Source: Wolfiporia cocos (lineage: Eukaryota > Basidiomycota > Agaricomycetes > Polyporales > Phaeolaceae). Taken from it: a DNA stretch of 64,000 nt. Positions 25,383-36,436 of this stretch are shown piece by piece. Positions within the stretch are counted from its first letter, which is position 1. Every line of letters starts with the position of its first letter. Under the pieces are notes generated by a model, which did not search any database, was not told the origin of the DNA, and saw nothing but the letters and a program-made list of their open reading frames with translations. The stretch spans positions 1,860,001-1,924,000 of the forward strand of contig JACCLO010000014.1 in the NCBI GenBank assembly GCA_029448655.1, read 5' to 3'. The position numbers were made by a program, and so were the translations under genes.

Positions 25383-26416
25383 CTAGAGAAGTGAAGCGCC
25401 ACACGCCACGAGGCATGCCATCACAAAGAGTGCTGATCCGCATATTGACCCTATGCGGGTAGAATGCACAGCCGCTGATGTTGACACTATCGATGACGAC
25501 GGAGATGTCACTGCGCTTGTCGATGACGCGGTGGTTGAGCTCGCGCCGCTTGATGTTGGGGAACTAGATGAGACGCCGCTCGCCGAGGCCGTAACAGCCA
25601 CAGATGATACGACACTCCACGAAGATGTCGTAGAGAAGCTGTTGGAGATCGTGATCACCGACGTGACAGAGTTGGGAGCGGGGCTGAGGGCTGTTGAAGG
25701 CACAGCTAGCGTCGAGGTATCGCTCGATACGGGGGAGGAGAAACTGCCGGACATTGAAGCGAGGCTATTCGATCTGGATTAGGGACTAGAGAGACATTAA
25801 TCAGAGCAAGCATCAAGACGTACGCAAAGTCCGGCGAATACTGCGTGTAGTGGATAGTTATGTTTACCATATATGAGACGGACGTGAAGTTAACATAGCT
25901 GAGAAGTCTAGTCAGCACTCAACCCATGAAATAAACGTATTATCTGACGCACTAATTGCTGGAATCTGGCCCGGCAGATGGATCAGGCTTCACAATTAAT
26001 CCTTGTCAATGCAATATTTGATCACTAAGAAAACATCATCTTACTGTGAACTGCACATAATGCACGGTGTTTACGTTGACGGGCTCGATCTCCTGAACAA
26101 GAACCTATTTATTATGAAGAATATGTGAGCGATTTCCCCCCAATCTCTCGACACTGGACGCACGCCTTTTCCGTAGTATAGCCCCACATAACATGCTCCT
26201 ATCTGGTCAAGCAGCGGCTCCTCGCCATTATCGACCCATGCAACTATGCATGGCTGGCCTCCGTAGCAGGTTGAGCCAGACGCCGGTGAATCTACCTGTA
26301 GACAGCTCGGAGTCAGACAGGACATATATCAAGACCCTGGCACTTACATAGAGCGTCGCATTTACAAGGGAGACCAAGCAAATTAAGGAGACGACAAGAT
26401 GGAGTTTCCCGAACAT
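25383..26416 (-). CDS. Kre9/KNH-like Ser/Thr-rich GPI-anchored wall protein
   Basis: The ATG at 26416 gives a signal peptide (MFGKLHLVVSLICLVSLVNA). After an intron comes the conserved N-terminal domain VDSPASGSTCYGGQPCIVAW, then PLLDQIGACYVGLYYGK. The next exons give EIEPVNVNTVHYVQFT and YMVNITIHYTQYSPDFA. A GC|gtacgt donor joined to a late acceptor gives ASNSLASMSGSFSSPVSSD. The rest is a Ser/Thr-rich stalk ending in a hydrophobic tail (ICGSALFVMACLVACGASLL), the usual GPI-attachment signal. The family is widespread in basidiomycetes; yeast Kre9/Knh1 act in beta-1,6-glucan assembly, and a wall or surface role is inferred. The gene is intact, with about five exons, and is divergent from GPI1. 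Confidence 0.82.
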
Positions 26417-26942
26417 GTTAGTTGATCGGGGATTATGCGATTGAGAATTTGGGAACGAAAGCTGGATGAATTGAAAATACCGGGATGAAGACTGCGAGGG
26501 TGAATTTAAGAGGGAAAGGACTGGGACTGGAAAAGAGCGAAAACGCCAGAACAGCGGATTGGAAGACTACTCTATCCTCGCGGGATACTCGTGGTTTACG
26601 ACGGTGAATCAGTGACTTCACGCCGGCACGCTGCAGTCACCATGCGAGGTTGAAAGCAGATGCATCCGCGTTGCCGTTGCCGAAATTGGAAACCGTCCAA
26701 GAACGATACACCTTGTGACACTGCGTGACATGTCTCCTGGAATCCCGCAACGCTTGTGCTCAACTTTGAATCCATGACTTGAATACACTTCATGGGAAGT
26801 GCCCTTCATATTGTATATGGTCGATCGCGAGATGCGTCGCGCATGCGACATACTGTAACTATGTCACGATGTGACAGAGCGCCCAGATCAATCGTCAGGA
26901 TATAGATCTCACTCAGATCCACATCGCACTGCTGAAGGCCCC
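26417..26942. promoter_or_regulatory. Shared divergent promoter of Kre9-like gene and GPI1
   Basis: The 526 bp between the two start codons must hold both promoters. Unrecognised short frames cross it. No TATA box stands out at either end. Confidence 0.5.
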
Positions 26943-29370
26943 ATGCGTCAACAAGACACAAGCACTGTGTTTTGGCCAATCGACCTGCATCCATGCAGCG
27001 GCTTCTGCTATGGATGGGATAGTGACCCGATATGTGTAGCTGGAATCGTACAAGCTGACACGGTAGGCTTACGGTCGTCGTAGTCGGTAATAGGGGAACT
27101 CTCATTACTGCGGTCTTATTGCTCACACTAGAAAGATGCTGCAGAGAAGATCCTCTACGTAGCTCAGAATGACCCACGTTGGCTCGCTCTTTGGGATCAC
27201 AGAGCGAAAAGTGCGGTTGTGCTTGGACACTGCTCCGTTTCTGACAGACGCGAAGTAATCGTTCGCCTTGGACACGTTACCTTGAACCCACTAAATCCAG
27301 GCAATGGTGAGGTGATAACATATCAACATATTTATTATGGCTGAGTGATTGCACTCACGTAGGACAGCCACGGACGGTAGTCCACTATCAACGGCCAAAA
27401 CGAGATGCAATGCGATTTTACTCTCTCGATTACAGGGAGCTCGATATTCTGTATTCGCAAATCGTTATACCATCAACCTCTCCTCTATATCAAAAATCCA
27501 TCGAAGTCTTGGAGCAAGATTTTACTCGACCATTGCTTGCATCTCCATTTGATAATGAAACTCTCAATCAAGTTCGTTGACACTCTCAGCGGTTCTGGCA
27601 ATTCGCAGGACATCCACTTAAATATTCGTCTAGATCAATGCTGCATATTCACTGGAAAATATTGTGTCACGTACTGCACTTGGCAACATTGAAAATATAG
27701 GAGCACTCCATTCGTCGCCGAGCGTACAGTCTGGCAGCCGAGCAACAACTACCGATTTGGAATGCAACGGTCGACATTTGCGGCGCATGAAGTTGTTATT
27801 GTTCGCAATTTACCATTTTCTCAGCAATCTTCTTATCACTGGTTAGTTTATCTGCAGCCACATCATTTGTAAGCTCAATGTGTGCTCTGTTACAGTGGAA
27901 CAAATTGATGTCCGTGCTGAGCAGGCTAGGTTCATGTACAACCATGTTCCTGCGATTCGCAGCAACGAGAACAGCAGCTCTATCGACTCAGTTTCTCGCT
28001 ATATCAAGTAAGTAGACAAAATTGCTGCCTACAATGTTCCCAACGCGTCCATAGATTCTACAACTGTGTGTGGCTCGTGCTAAACGATATCATCATCGGC
28101 GTCGCGTTCGGATCCTTTCTGTGTGAAAACAGCCTCTTGATATCTCAATTATTGGACTATTACGCACAGGTAACTAATAAATCGATCCACCTACCTGCTA
28201 TTCTCTACTTACGTGGATACCCTAGTCCTATCTCGTGAATAGCATACGACAAAGCCTGATGTGGCTCAACAATTGGCCCGCAGGGCTGAAGCTCAACACC
28301 GAGCTCAGCGAATTCTACTGTCACACATTCCTAGGTACTATCTCTATATGGGGCCGTAAGTCTTGATTATTGATGTATCGGACTCGCACTAATGTGAGCG
28401 AAGACGTGTTACAAAATGCTGCACCTTACTACCCGTCAATCCTGTGGATTGTCGGGGCAATGGGCTGTTGCGGCATGACGATGATAGTCTCCCTGCTGTC
28501 CGATCTCCTCAACATCCTCACGCTGCACATATATCTGTGCTATCGCTTGTCGACCGCCGCCTTCAGTCTCGAGCTGAGTCTATCGGCGTCTCTGTGGAAT
28601 CTCTTCCGAGGTGCGTCTGCAGTCACGCGCGGAAGCATCGTATACATGACCATGTACGTTTAGGCAAGCGGTACAACGTGCTTAGGAACCGTCTTGACTC
28701 CTGGGACTATGACATGGATCAGCTCCTGCTTGGTACCATTCTGTTTGTCCTCGTGGCATTCCTCTATCCGACTGTACTTGTTTACTACGCCCTTTTTGCT
28801 ATAGTAAGTGTGCTATCCCTCTCGACGTAGCGTTGAGCTTGACCATGTATGGGATCATGCAGACGTATCTTGCAATTATCCTCGTTCAAGCTGTCTTGGA
28901 CACCGTCTCTGCCTTGCTCAACCATTTCCCGCTCTTTGCACTCATGCTTCGGGTCAAAGACCCGATGCGCCTGCCAGGTAATGACACAGATATTGTCGAA
29001 TTATTGATTATCTTAATGATTGTGTCCAGGCAAGATTGCATTTAAACGCTCACCGCAGGGTTCATTAGAGCTAGAGGTACCGTTCAAAGGCAGCTCGTCT
29101 GACTCCGACTGCTAAAGCTTCTGACAGAATCAACCTGCTCCCTTGTCAACCATCTTCACGCACTATGGTGAGCACGGTGTGTCTGTTCGCGAGCGACAGC
29201 ATAACGATCGCGGTCACACAGCGAATCTCTGGTCTCGTCTGTCGTCTCACTACCATCCGCTGAGGCTACTGCGCCTTTTGATGTTTGGACGGCGTCTCAC
29301 TCCTATTCCTCGCTCGCTGATCCGCTTCAGCATGGTTCCGACGCAGTCGGGTAATAATACGAAATTCTAG
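26943..29370 (+). CDS. GPI1: GPI-GlcNAc transferase subunit Gpi1/PIG-Q
   Basis: This is a subunit of the ER enzyme complex that transfers GlcNAc to phosphatidylinositol, the first step of GPI-anchor synthesis. The start is MRQQDTSTVFWPIDLHP at 26943. Exons then give GFCYGWDSDPICVAGIV, WLALWDHRAKSAVVLG, QPRTVVHYQRPKR and LDILYSQIVIPSTSPLYQ. The conserved membrane core reads FYNCVWLVLNDIIIGVAFGS, SLMWLNNWPAGLKLNTELSE, TLHIYLCYRLSTAAFSLELS, SLWNLFRGKRYNVLRNRLDS, WDYDMDQLLLGTILF and LNHFPLFALMLRVKDPMRLP. The frame after GKIAFKRSPQ has an immediate stop unless an intron (gtaccg to tgacag) is removed; then it continues into PLSTIFTHYGEHGVSV to a stop at 29370, matching the family C-terminus. About nine exons; apparently intact. 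Confidence 0.93.
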
Positions 29371-29558
29371 ACAACCATCCAGCATAAGGTATGGTACAAG
29401 CGTAATACTACAAAGACATGTGACTATGTACAGGGATGAGAGTGCATGGTATGACTGTATGCAGAATTGTTTGATTGCGTGTATCCTCAGTGAGCAGTGA
29501 TGCATCAACGCCATGAACTCCTGTCCCAAGATTCCCAACAATGACTGATCCGAGTCCC

Positions 29559-32158
29559 TTATAGATGGCCATTCTGACAGTTCACTACCGCTTCTTGTAT
29601 CGCCCCCCATGGCTGAAGACCAAGCTCAATCGCTATCACGCACGCAAAAAGCAGAAGACGCACCCTGCCTCCTGTTCGATCTTCGCGAGCTTCTCCTCGT
29701 GCATCTTGCGTGCCCGCTCGTTGATCTCCGCGGCCTCCTGCGTGTTGGGGAACCCGATCTCCCAGTAACCGGGCGGCGTCTTCGACCGCTCCCACTGCTG
29801 CCGATGGCGCGAGATCTGCTGCCTGTGACTCGCGATCTCTCTCTGCTGCTGCTGTTGCTGCTCGGCATCGAAATCCGCTTCGAAGCTCTCTGTGGCGGCA
29901 GGCCGCTTGTCCGCGTCTGCACGCGCGCGCGCAGGGAGATGTTTGTGCTTATGCGCGAGCTTCGTCGGCGTGCCCTCCGGCGAGCGCCACAGCGGCGGCT
30001 GCAGGCGAGGGGGCAGCGGGCCCACCGCTTCGTAGTACTGCACACCCTCGTCAGTAGCCACGTCGAGCGCACAAGCCAGAGCACACACATCACGACAGCA
30101 CTCGCAGTCCTCCGCGTCCAAGTGCCTCCTCTGCGCCTTGTTCCTCACCACGTCGCTGAACTGGTAATCCCGCCCCTCGTTCCGCGCCGGGTCGATCGCA
30201 TACAGCTCGTTGACCGTCTTCCCCGCGCTGCCGCCAGCCCTGCGCCGCCTCTCAGCAATCCGCACACCACGCATCCTTCAAAACAGAAAGAAAAGAAAAG
30301 TCGAACAACGCCCACCTCGCCGCCGCGGCGTACCGCCCCTTCCCCTTGTACCTTGCGTAGTCCTCCGGCGCGGGCGACCCGCGCCCCTCGCTCGTGGCGC
30401 CGCGGCTGTCCGCCTTCGCGCGCCGCACGCCGGGCGTCGACGGGCGCGAGCCCGACCCCATACTCGACGCGGATCGGCGCGGCGTCGCAGAGGCCGGCGA
30501 CGCGTTCTCCTTGCCCGGTGCAGCCTGCGGCACCGGCACCGGCAGGTCTGTGCGGATCCTGAGCGCCGGAGGGGGGCTCCTGCGCGCGCGCGCGCTCGTG
30601 GGCTGCGCGGACGCAGGCGAGGGCGCGGGAGATTCGGTGGCGGTGTTGTCGGTGGTGGTGGTGCTGGGCGCGCAGAGCCGCCGACGCAGGCCGGGCTGCG
30701 TGCCGTGCACCGGCGCGGGCGCTGTGTGCGTGCGGGTCGTCAGTGTCAGGTCTGAGGTCGCGTGCGCAGAGGGAGCCGACCTTGCGAGTCCTCTTCGGTC
30801 TCGGAGGAGGCGGTCTCGTCCAGCTTGCGTTTAAGCGCTCCGCCTGCCAGCGGGGACGAGAACGGGTCGGGCGCAACCGTGCGCGATGGTGAGCTGGTGT
30901 CGCGCGCGAAGGCAGGCAATGTGAGCGTCGACGGGGCCTTTGGAGCACCATGCGGCATGGAGGTCGACGGGCCTGGCTGCGGGAGCTGCATATGTGTCTG
31001 TTCATCCGCGAGACCAGCCTCACCGTCAGCATCGCCATCTGCGTAACATGAATCGTCACCGCCAGCAGGCCGCTCCTGCAGAGCACAGTACTCACCCTGC
31101 ACCATCGGCGATGCATTCGAAGGACCCGCTGCGTCCGGCCCCGGCCCCACCCGAAGGCGCACGCTCGTGCGCGGCGCCATCCGCTTATACGCCTTGCGCA
31201 TCTTGAACACGCGCTTCCAGTTTGGCGTGCGCCCGTCGACCATGACCGCGGCGAGCGACGCCTCGCCCTCGTCGAACATCCAGCGCTTGAACCGCCGCCA
31301 CTTGGCGTAGTCCTCCGCGTGCGCTGCGTCCCCGCGCGCCTTCGCCGCACGTAGCTCTGCGTACTGCGTGTGCAGCGCGTGCAGCTGCGCCGTGAGGACG
31401 GCAGGGTCTGTGGATGCGGTCATCTGCGGCGATGGCGGGAGCGGCGATGCGAGCGGGGCGAGCGAGACGGCGGCGGGCGAGGAGTACGGGGGCGGCGGTG
31501 TGGCGGTGGCATAAGGCGCAAGCGCATGCGCGGACGCGTTGCGCGGCGTGACGTCCTGCAGCGGTCTGCGCGGGCACGTTATGCATGCTGTATGCGCACG
31601 GAAATGCAGCTCACCTCTTCGCTGCACCGGGTGCGGGCGTTGCGGGGCCGCCCGGCTTGCCCGCGGACTCGAGCCGGAGGTAGAGCTCGCCCAGCTTCTG
31701 CTTCAGCATCGCATTCTCGCTCCTCGCGCGCTCGAGCTCCGTGCGCATCCCCGCGTTCTCCTCCTTCAGCGCCGCAATCTCCCGCAGCGCGTCCGAGACC
31801 GCTTCGAGTGCTGCCGCGTCCCTGTCCATGTGCTTGTTGACCTGGCTCTCGAGGTGGTGCGTCTGCGAGGCGGCGTGCTCGATGAATGATTTGTTATACG
31901 CATCCGGACGGGAGGACACGGCGGCCTCGGCATCCTCAATCGTGTCAAAGCCTAGGGTGTTGGCGAGGCAGAGCCCGCGTCGCGACGTGTCGTATATCTG
32001 CTTTCTGAGCTGGTCGCCCATGTGTTGCAGCCGTCGGATCTGTGGCGTGGCACGTCTGTTTTCGAAAACGTCCCAGCTGGCTGCAGGGAACATACCTTGT
32101 CCTCCAGCTGCTTGATTCTCTGCTTTGCAGATGGGCTCTGCATGTCGTCCTCCGCCAT
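29559..32158 (-). CDS. CTP1: CtIP/Ctp1/Sae2 DNA-end resection factor
   Basis: This cofactor of the Mre11-Rad50-Nbs1 nuclease starts 5'-end resection at double-strand breaks. The ATG at 32158 gives MAEDDMQSPSAKQRIKQLED, spliced to IRRLQHMGDQLRKQIYD. A long coiled coil follows (HHLESQVNKHMDRDAAALEA... to LKQKLGELYLRLESA), matching the N-terminal oligomerisation region. The centre is long, Pro/Ser-rich and probably disordered. The C-terminal Sae2 domain has YQFSDVVRNKAQRRHLDAED, CECCRD spliced to YYEAVGPLPPRLQPPLW, a poly-Gln run, and the hallmark RHRQQWERSKTPPGYWEIGF followed by PNTQEAAEINERA. The last intron and final codons are uncertain, so the 3' end could shift by a few dozen bases. It is convergent with GPI1. 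Confidence 0.9.
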
Positions 32159-32974
32159 GTCTGTGGCGTAGAGAGAGTTGGGCGTTGTGAAGCTTCAGCC
32201 CTACGATTCTATCGCCTAGGTCCGGACCTCGACATACAGGAAGCTGGCAAGTAGCAAACAGTGCCCAGTTCAGACTCCGATCTATGGGCAAGGGCTGCTT
32301 AGGAAAGATCAGAGCAGCAGGTAGATGATAGCGAGAGTGAGGCCCTCGGCTCGCGTACTGCCATCGCTTAAACACGGTCACGTGCGGATGTATACTTGTG
32401 TGGCGATCAGCATCGATCGCGCCACGATCAATGCTGCGACATCGTACATATACGCCCTCTTGTAAGTTGCAGCGAACATGATAGGGCATAGCGCCCGCTC
32501 TCTCTCGCCCCTTGCTCACTTATGCAGAGATGTACAAGCTTTCCCGGAAGCTATTCTAATCCGCAGCAGGTCCTGGGCCCCAATCCCTCCATTTGCGGTG
32601 CACGCGCCGTGGCTTCTAGGGGAGCTCAACTGCAAGGTGAGAGGCGAAACTTCCATACATGTTGCATCATGGAGTCCATAGTAATACCCTTGATATTGTA
32701 AGCCTATTTGAACTGATATATCATATCCCATCGCGAATGCCTGTCCAGATCAGGTGTATCATGGGTTGCAGATTGGCGATTGATTCGTTGATAATGCCGA
32801 TCACAATGGAACTCGACTTCACTTACCTGATGCCTAAGCAGACGCCGCGGCTCTGGCAGGCATGCGACAAGCAAACACCGACACGGTGCTCCTGGACATG
32901 TAATGCTGATTCTCCTCAAACCTTTCTCAACGACGGTGCCATCCGGCTCCAGAGGAATGGTAGAGTCCCTCCGA
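32159..32974. other. Upstream of CtIP; decayed repetitive sequence
   Basis: The left half is the CtIP promoter. The right half begins a zone of dispersed and tandem repeats that runs to about 34.1 kb. Open frames across it on both strands match no family. Confidence 0.45.
32732..32817. repeat. Dispersed ~90-bp repeat, copy 1
   Basis: The stretch cgcgaatgcctgt...gtatcatgggttgcagattg recurs in the same orientation at 38122-38212 with scattered differences. Read on the minus strand, both copies keep a NLQPMI reading, so it may be the relic of a coding exon. Confidence 0.75.
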
Positions 32975-33313
32975 TCTGTGACTTGTGTCGGCTTGGGTTT
33001 CTCTGCAGAACGCGTTTCGTGACCAGTGGCTACTTGTCTCATCGTAGTGCCACGGGGTGTTCTTGGATCAACAGGTTCGCGGTCCACTTATCATAACTTG
33101 GAAAGAGCTCTGATGATCTCGGTTATGGAGTTGAGAAGCAAGTAATCCTGCATTGCCCGAGGCAGGTGCGCATCGGCAGTGAGAGAACGTTCAGACATGC
33201 TGTGCCTATCTCTGCCACATTCGAAGCATGGAGAAGCTGCGAAGAGGCTATTCGAGGTCAAAGGCGGTCAGTGCAGTACACGAGGCAGTGCGATGTCAGG
33301 GCATAACATGATG
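32975..33313. repeat. Direct ~330-bp repeat, copy 1
   Basis: This aligns along its length with 33770-34089 in the same orientation: tctgtgac...tgtcgg, ggatcaac.ggttcg, catgctgtgcc.tctctgcc, and a shared end cacgaggcag...catgatg. The copies are well diverged, with indels. Neither codes for a recognised protein. Confidence 0.85.
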
Positions 33314-33319
33314 TCCAGG

Positions 33320-33600
33320 GTACCTTCAAGATGAGCCGGAGACGTTGAGAGAGTGTGCAGAGGGTGGTACCCGACGAGCCATCGCCTCATAGAATATTGC
33401 GAGAGAAATATTTTTCGCAGCATCGGAAGCGTACGCCTGTATGCGCGTTATATCAAGACAGTCCCAAGGCCAAGACGCAGAGCGACTGAAGTCTGCCTCA
33501 AGGCGAGACCGCGGGGCAGCCTCGCTCATGCGGGCACGTTGGCAGCAATACTCGCAGGCAGACAGCTCCCACGCCGCTCTGGATCATGGGAGGGTAGTAG
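33320..33600 (+). pseudogene. F-box gene relic
   Basis: This matches part of the intact F-box gene (35217-35500): gagccggagacgttgag, then a frame reading WYPTSHRLIEYCERN and RLYARYIKTVPRPRR, then HAGTLAAILAGRQLPR. The intact gene reads WYPTSHHLRKICDRK, RLYARYIKTVPKLRR and HLGTFAAMLAGGQLPR. Small deletions break the frame near GAGACGTTGAGAGAGTG, and similarity stops abruptly after LPR. The N-terminal minisatellite region is missing. It lies between the two copies of the direct repeat. Confidence 0.85.
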
Positions 33601-33769
33601 TCTCGCGGAATGCGAAAGGCGGTGCAGACTACCATCTGTCTGGCTTCGGTCACTACAGGCAGGGTGCGGTGAAGTGCGAATGGTGGACGAGGTGGGCGAT
33701 GCAGAATTCCTTGCTCCCTATTATGCTGATATCAACTTGTATTGGGACCGCGGTCAATCATGCCCCAAG

Positions 33770-34089
33770 TCTGTGACCGGTGTCGGAGTTTGTGTTGCTG
33801 CAGAACACATCTTCCAATCGGCAGCTATCTGTCATATCAAGGTACCTTGGGGCGTTCATGGATCAACGGGTTCGTGGTCGCCTTGACAGGACTTCGGATA
33901 AGCTCTGATGAAGTCGGTCACGGAGTTAGTGACCATCTGATCCTGCATAGATCTCAGGCAGGTGCGTATCAGCAATGCAATATTTTGGGCATGCTATGCC
34001 TGTCTCTGCCACATCCGAAGCACGGAACAGCTTCAAAGAAGGCTGTTCAAAGCCAAGAGTGTGCAGCACACGAGGCAGACCACATGATG
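33770..34089. repeat. Direct ~330-bp repeat, copy 2
   Basis: This is the partner of 32975-33313. It lies just downstream of the F-box relic, so relic plus copy 2 may be one decayed unit and copy 1 the tail of a neighbouring unit. Confidence 0.85.
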
Positions 34090-34681
34090 CGCACGAGATA
34101 TACGATGTCGATTTTGTGCTAAAGGAACAGGGTGTATTTTTATGGACTTGAGCGTAGGGGAATTGAGGCGGCATGCGATTGTTGTTTCGGGCACAGTCTG
34201 GCGGAAAATGTACATGTCTACTATCAGGGGCTGTGCTGTATACGCAGGGAGAATTGTATCCGAGCGCGCGCCAGAAATGTCTTATAAGCACCCAGATACT
34301 ATGAACTCAAGAGATAGAACACTTTACCTTCATCCGTCGCCTCTCTCTACTTGAACTCTGCTCCCACAGACGGCGTTGTTGCAATTTGGGGTCTGCGGCG
34401 TTGCCAGGGCGCAGGACGGCGCGGCGACGGCAGACTGATGGCGCGGTGATGGGCAAGCTAACGGGTCGCTAGGTCCATTAGTATATAGGCTGGTCGGAGC
34501 GACGGGGCTCACCAGCGGTTTGTAACCCCCTTATCACTCGTATTCGGACTCGAAACTCAGGCCCCGACGAGCGATTTCAACAGGCGTCGTCCAGAAAAAG
34601 GCTATCATCATACGGGATGCCCAATGAGATTGATGGGCAGCCCGCCGCGGTGCGTTTGTAACGAGATTGTGACGTTCATCC
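34090..34681. other. Upstream region of the F-box gene
   Basis: No gene was seen. A CA-rich region and a GC-rich patch around 34390-34450 precede the F-box ATG. Confidence 0.45.
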
Positions 34682-36436
34682 ATGACTGACGCTGTTTTTC
34701 AGTCACGCATAGTTAAGCGCCTAGCGTTTGACATTAGGGCACGGATATTGCGAGCCTTCAAATGCAGGCGTCCGCAGGAGAAACCGCGGGTATTGTTTTC
34801 TTCGGCGCAATCATTTCCTTCGAGAGAACCATTTTCTTCGGGGGAACCATTCTCTTCGGGGGAACCATTTTCTTCGGGGGAACCATTTCCTTGGAGGGTA
34901 CCATTTTCTTCGGAGGCTTGGACGGTACCATTTTCTCCGTGGGAACCATTTTCTTCGGGGGAGCCATTTTCTTCGGGGGAACCATTTTCTTCGGGGGAAC
35001 CATTTTCTTCGGGGGAGCCATTTCCTTGGGGGGAACCATTTTCTTTGAGAGAATCATTTTCTTCTTTGAGAGAGGATGCCCTACCTCGGAGAGAGGATGC
35101 CCTACCTCGGAGAAAGGATGCCCTACCTCGGAGAAAGGATGCCCTATCACCTCTGTTCAGCTCGCAGATAGTGGTTTCCCGGATACCAATCGAGATATGG
35201 GACAAGATTCTAGGATACCTGCAAGGTGACCCGGAGACGTTGAGCGCCACAGAGAAGGTGTGCAGAGCATGGTACCCGACTAGCCATCACCTCAGGAAAA
35301 TTTGCGATCGGAAACAATTTCACAGCATGGAAGATGTACGCCTGTATGCGCGTTATATCAAGACAGTTCCGAAGCTACGTCGGACTCCGTCATCTGAATA
35401 TTTCGTGATCGAGGGCGAGGGCAAGCAGCGCGGCCTCGCACATCTCGGCACGTTCGCAGCAATGTTAGCAGGCGGACAGCTCCCACGCCTGTCATCTCTC
35501 TGGATCGCTCAAGGAGAATGGACGCCGGGATCTATTCCACAGAGCGTGTTCCTGCACCTCTCCACATTCCATTCGATCGCTAAATTGACTCTCTCTGACA
35601 TCACCCTCCCCTCGATCTCGGTGCTCTTGCGTCTTGTCTGCACATTCAATCGCCTGGAGGAGCTCAGAATAGAATACTTGCGGTTGTTGGACAGATGGGT
35701 GCCTCCAGCCAACAAACGATGGGTTGTCCCCGTAAATCTCAAAAAGGTGATTTTCCATACTGCGAACTGGCCAGATCATCTTTGCAAGATATCCACAACT
35801 GCCAAGCCAGAGACATCCAGCGGCTCTGAGATTATTCTGCTCATCTCGACAATCGTCAGCTGCTCGGATCCGCAGCAGCTACTACATCATGCAGGGAAGG
35901 CTTTACGTATGCTCAAGATATCTATGCGGCGTTCACTCTCGGGCCGGGATCCACGCAGTGTACAATCTGTTCACGGTACGCAGACGCGTTACTTGACAAT
36001 TGTGTGCTCACTACATGCTTCTTGCACAGTACCAAACTTATACCTGTCCAAGAATGCTGGCCTGACGGCTCTTAGAATAGAAATTAGCGAACACAATTTG
36101 GTGACGAGAATGGAGACATATGATGCGATCCAGCAGATCATTTCATCTACATCTCCTAATGCACTTGAGCTTGAGGTGATCATAACCAGTCTGAATCTTG
36201 ATCGCTCAGAGGCCGGCCCATCAGCAACAATAATGTCGGACGTACTGCTCGCATTACATAAAGCAGTATACCATCCGGACCACCCCACCGCGCTGGATAA
36301 GTACACGTCGCTCAAAAACGTGATACTGCAGTTTTCCGGGGTGATTGAAAGCTCCAAGAGGCAGATGGAGGCTGATTGGGCCAGACTCGCACCGACTTCG
36401 TTCCCTGGCCTTTGGTCTCGCGGGATGATCGAGTAG
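34682..36436 (+). CDS. F-box protein with in-frame minisatellite N-terminus
   Basis: This is a 584-codon single frame from the ATG at 34682. Residues about 1-45 are Arg-rich. Residues about 46-125 are an imperfect hexapeptide repeat (PFSSGE with variants PFPWGE, PFSLRE), then four DALPRR(E/K) heptapeptides to about residue 157. The F-box starts near residue 164: VVSRIPIEIWDKILGYLQ, then LSATEKVCRAWYPTSHHL. The remainder is Leu-rich with LRR-like spacing (HSIAKLTLSDITLPSISVLL, RLEELRIEYLRLL, GLTALRIEIS). F-box proteins recruit substrates to SCF ubiquitin ligases; the substrate is unknown. The repeat is coded by an 18-bp minisatellite. A broken copy lacking the repeat lies 1.3 kb upstream. Confidence 0.82.
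   Translation: MTDAVFQSRIVKRLAFDIRARILRAFKCRRPQEKPRVLFSSAQSFPSREPFSSGEPFSSGEPFSSGEPFPWRVPFSSEAWTVPFSPWEPFSSGEPFSSGEPFSSGEPFSSGEPFPWGEPFSLRESFSSLREDALPRREDALPRRKDALPRRKDALSPLFSSQIVVSRIPIEIWDKILGYLQGDPETLSATEKVCRAWYPTSHHLRKICDRKQFHSMEDVRLYARYIKTVPKLRRTPSSEYFVIEGEGKQRGLAHLGTFAAMLAGGQLPRLSSLWIAQGEWTPGSIPQSVFLHLSTFHSIAKLTLSDITLPSISVLLRLVCTFNRLEELRIEYLRLLDRWVPPANKRWVVPVNLKKVIFHTANWPDHLCKISTTAKPETSSGSEIILLISTIVSCSDPQQLLHHAGKALRMLKISMRRSLSGRDPRSVQSVHGTQTRYLTIVCSLHASCTVPNLYLSKNAGLTALRIEISEHNLVTRMETYDAIQQIISSTSPNALELEVIITSLNLDRSEAGPSATIMSDVLLALHKAVYHPDHPTALDKYTSLKNVILQFSGVIESSKRQMEADWARLAPTSFPGLWSRGMIE
34810..35070. repeat. 18-bp coding minisatellite
   Basis: About 13-14 tandem units of gaaccattttcttcgggg occur with single-base variants. 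The array also contains longer hybrid units (ggcttggacggtacc at 34915-34930). Unit length is a multiple of three, so the array stays in frame and is open in most other frames as well. Confidence 0.95.
35074..35155. repeat. 21-bp coding tandem repeat
   Basis: Four units beginning ggatgccctacctcggaga, the last partial, spaced exactly 21 bp apart (35074, 35095, 35116, 35137), directly follow the 18-bp array. They encode DALPRR with a Glu or Lys. Confidence 0.93.

Noticed and set aside
30145..31350. 401-codon Arg-rich minus-strand frame in the CtIP gene
   Set aside because: It is out of frame with the Sae2 domain and coiled coil and is explained by GC-rich low-complexity exons.
34758..35250. Repeat-only frames (NHFLRG, GTIFFG, KKMVPP, ENGSPE types) over the F-box minisatellite
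   Set aside because: All are alternative readings of the same 18-bp array; only the +1 frame continues into an F-box protein. Kept as part of the repeat finding.
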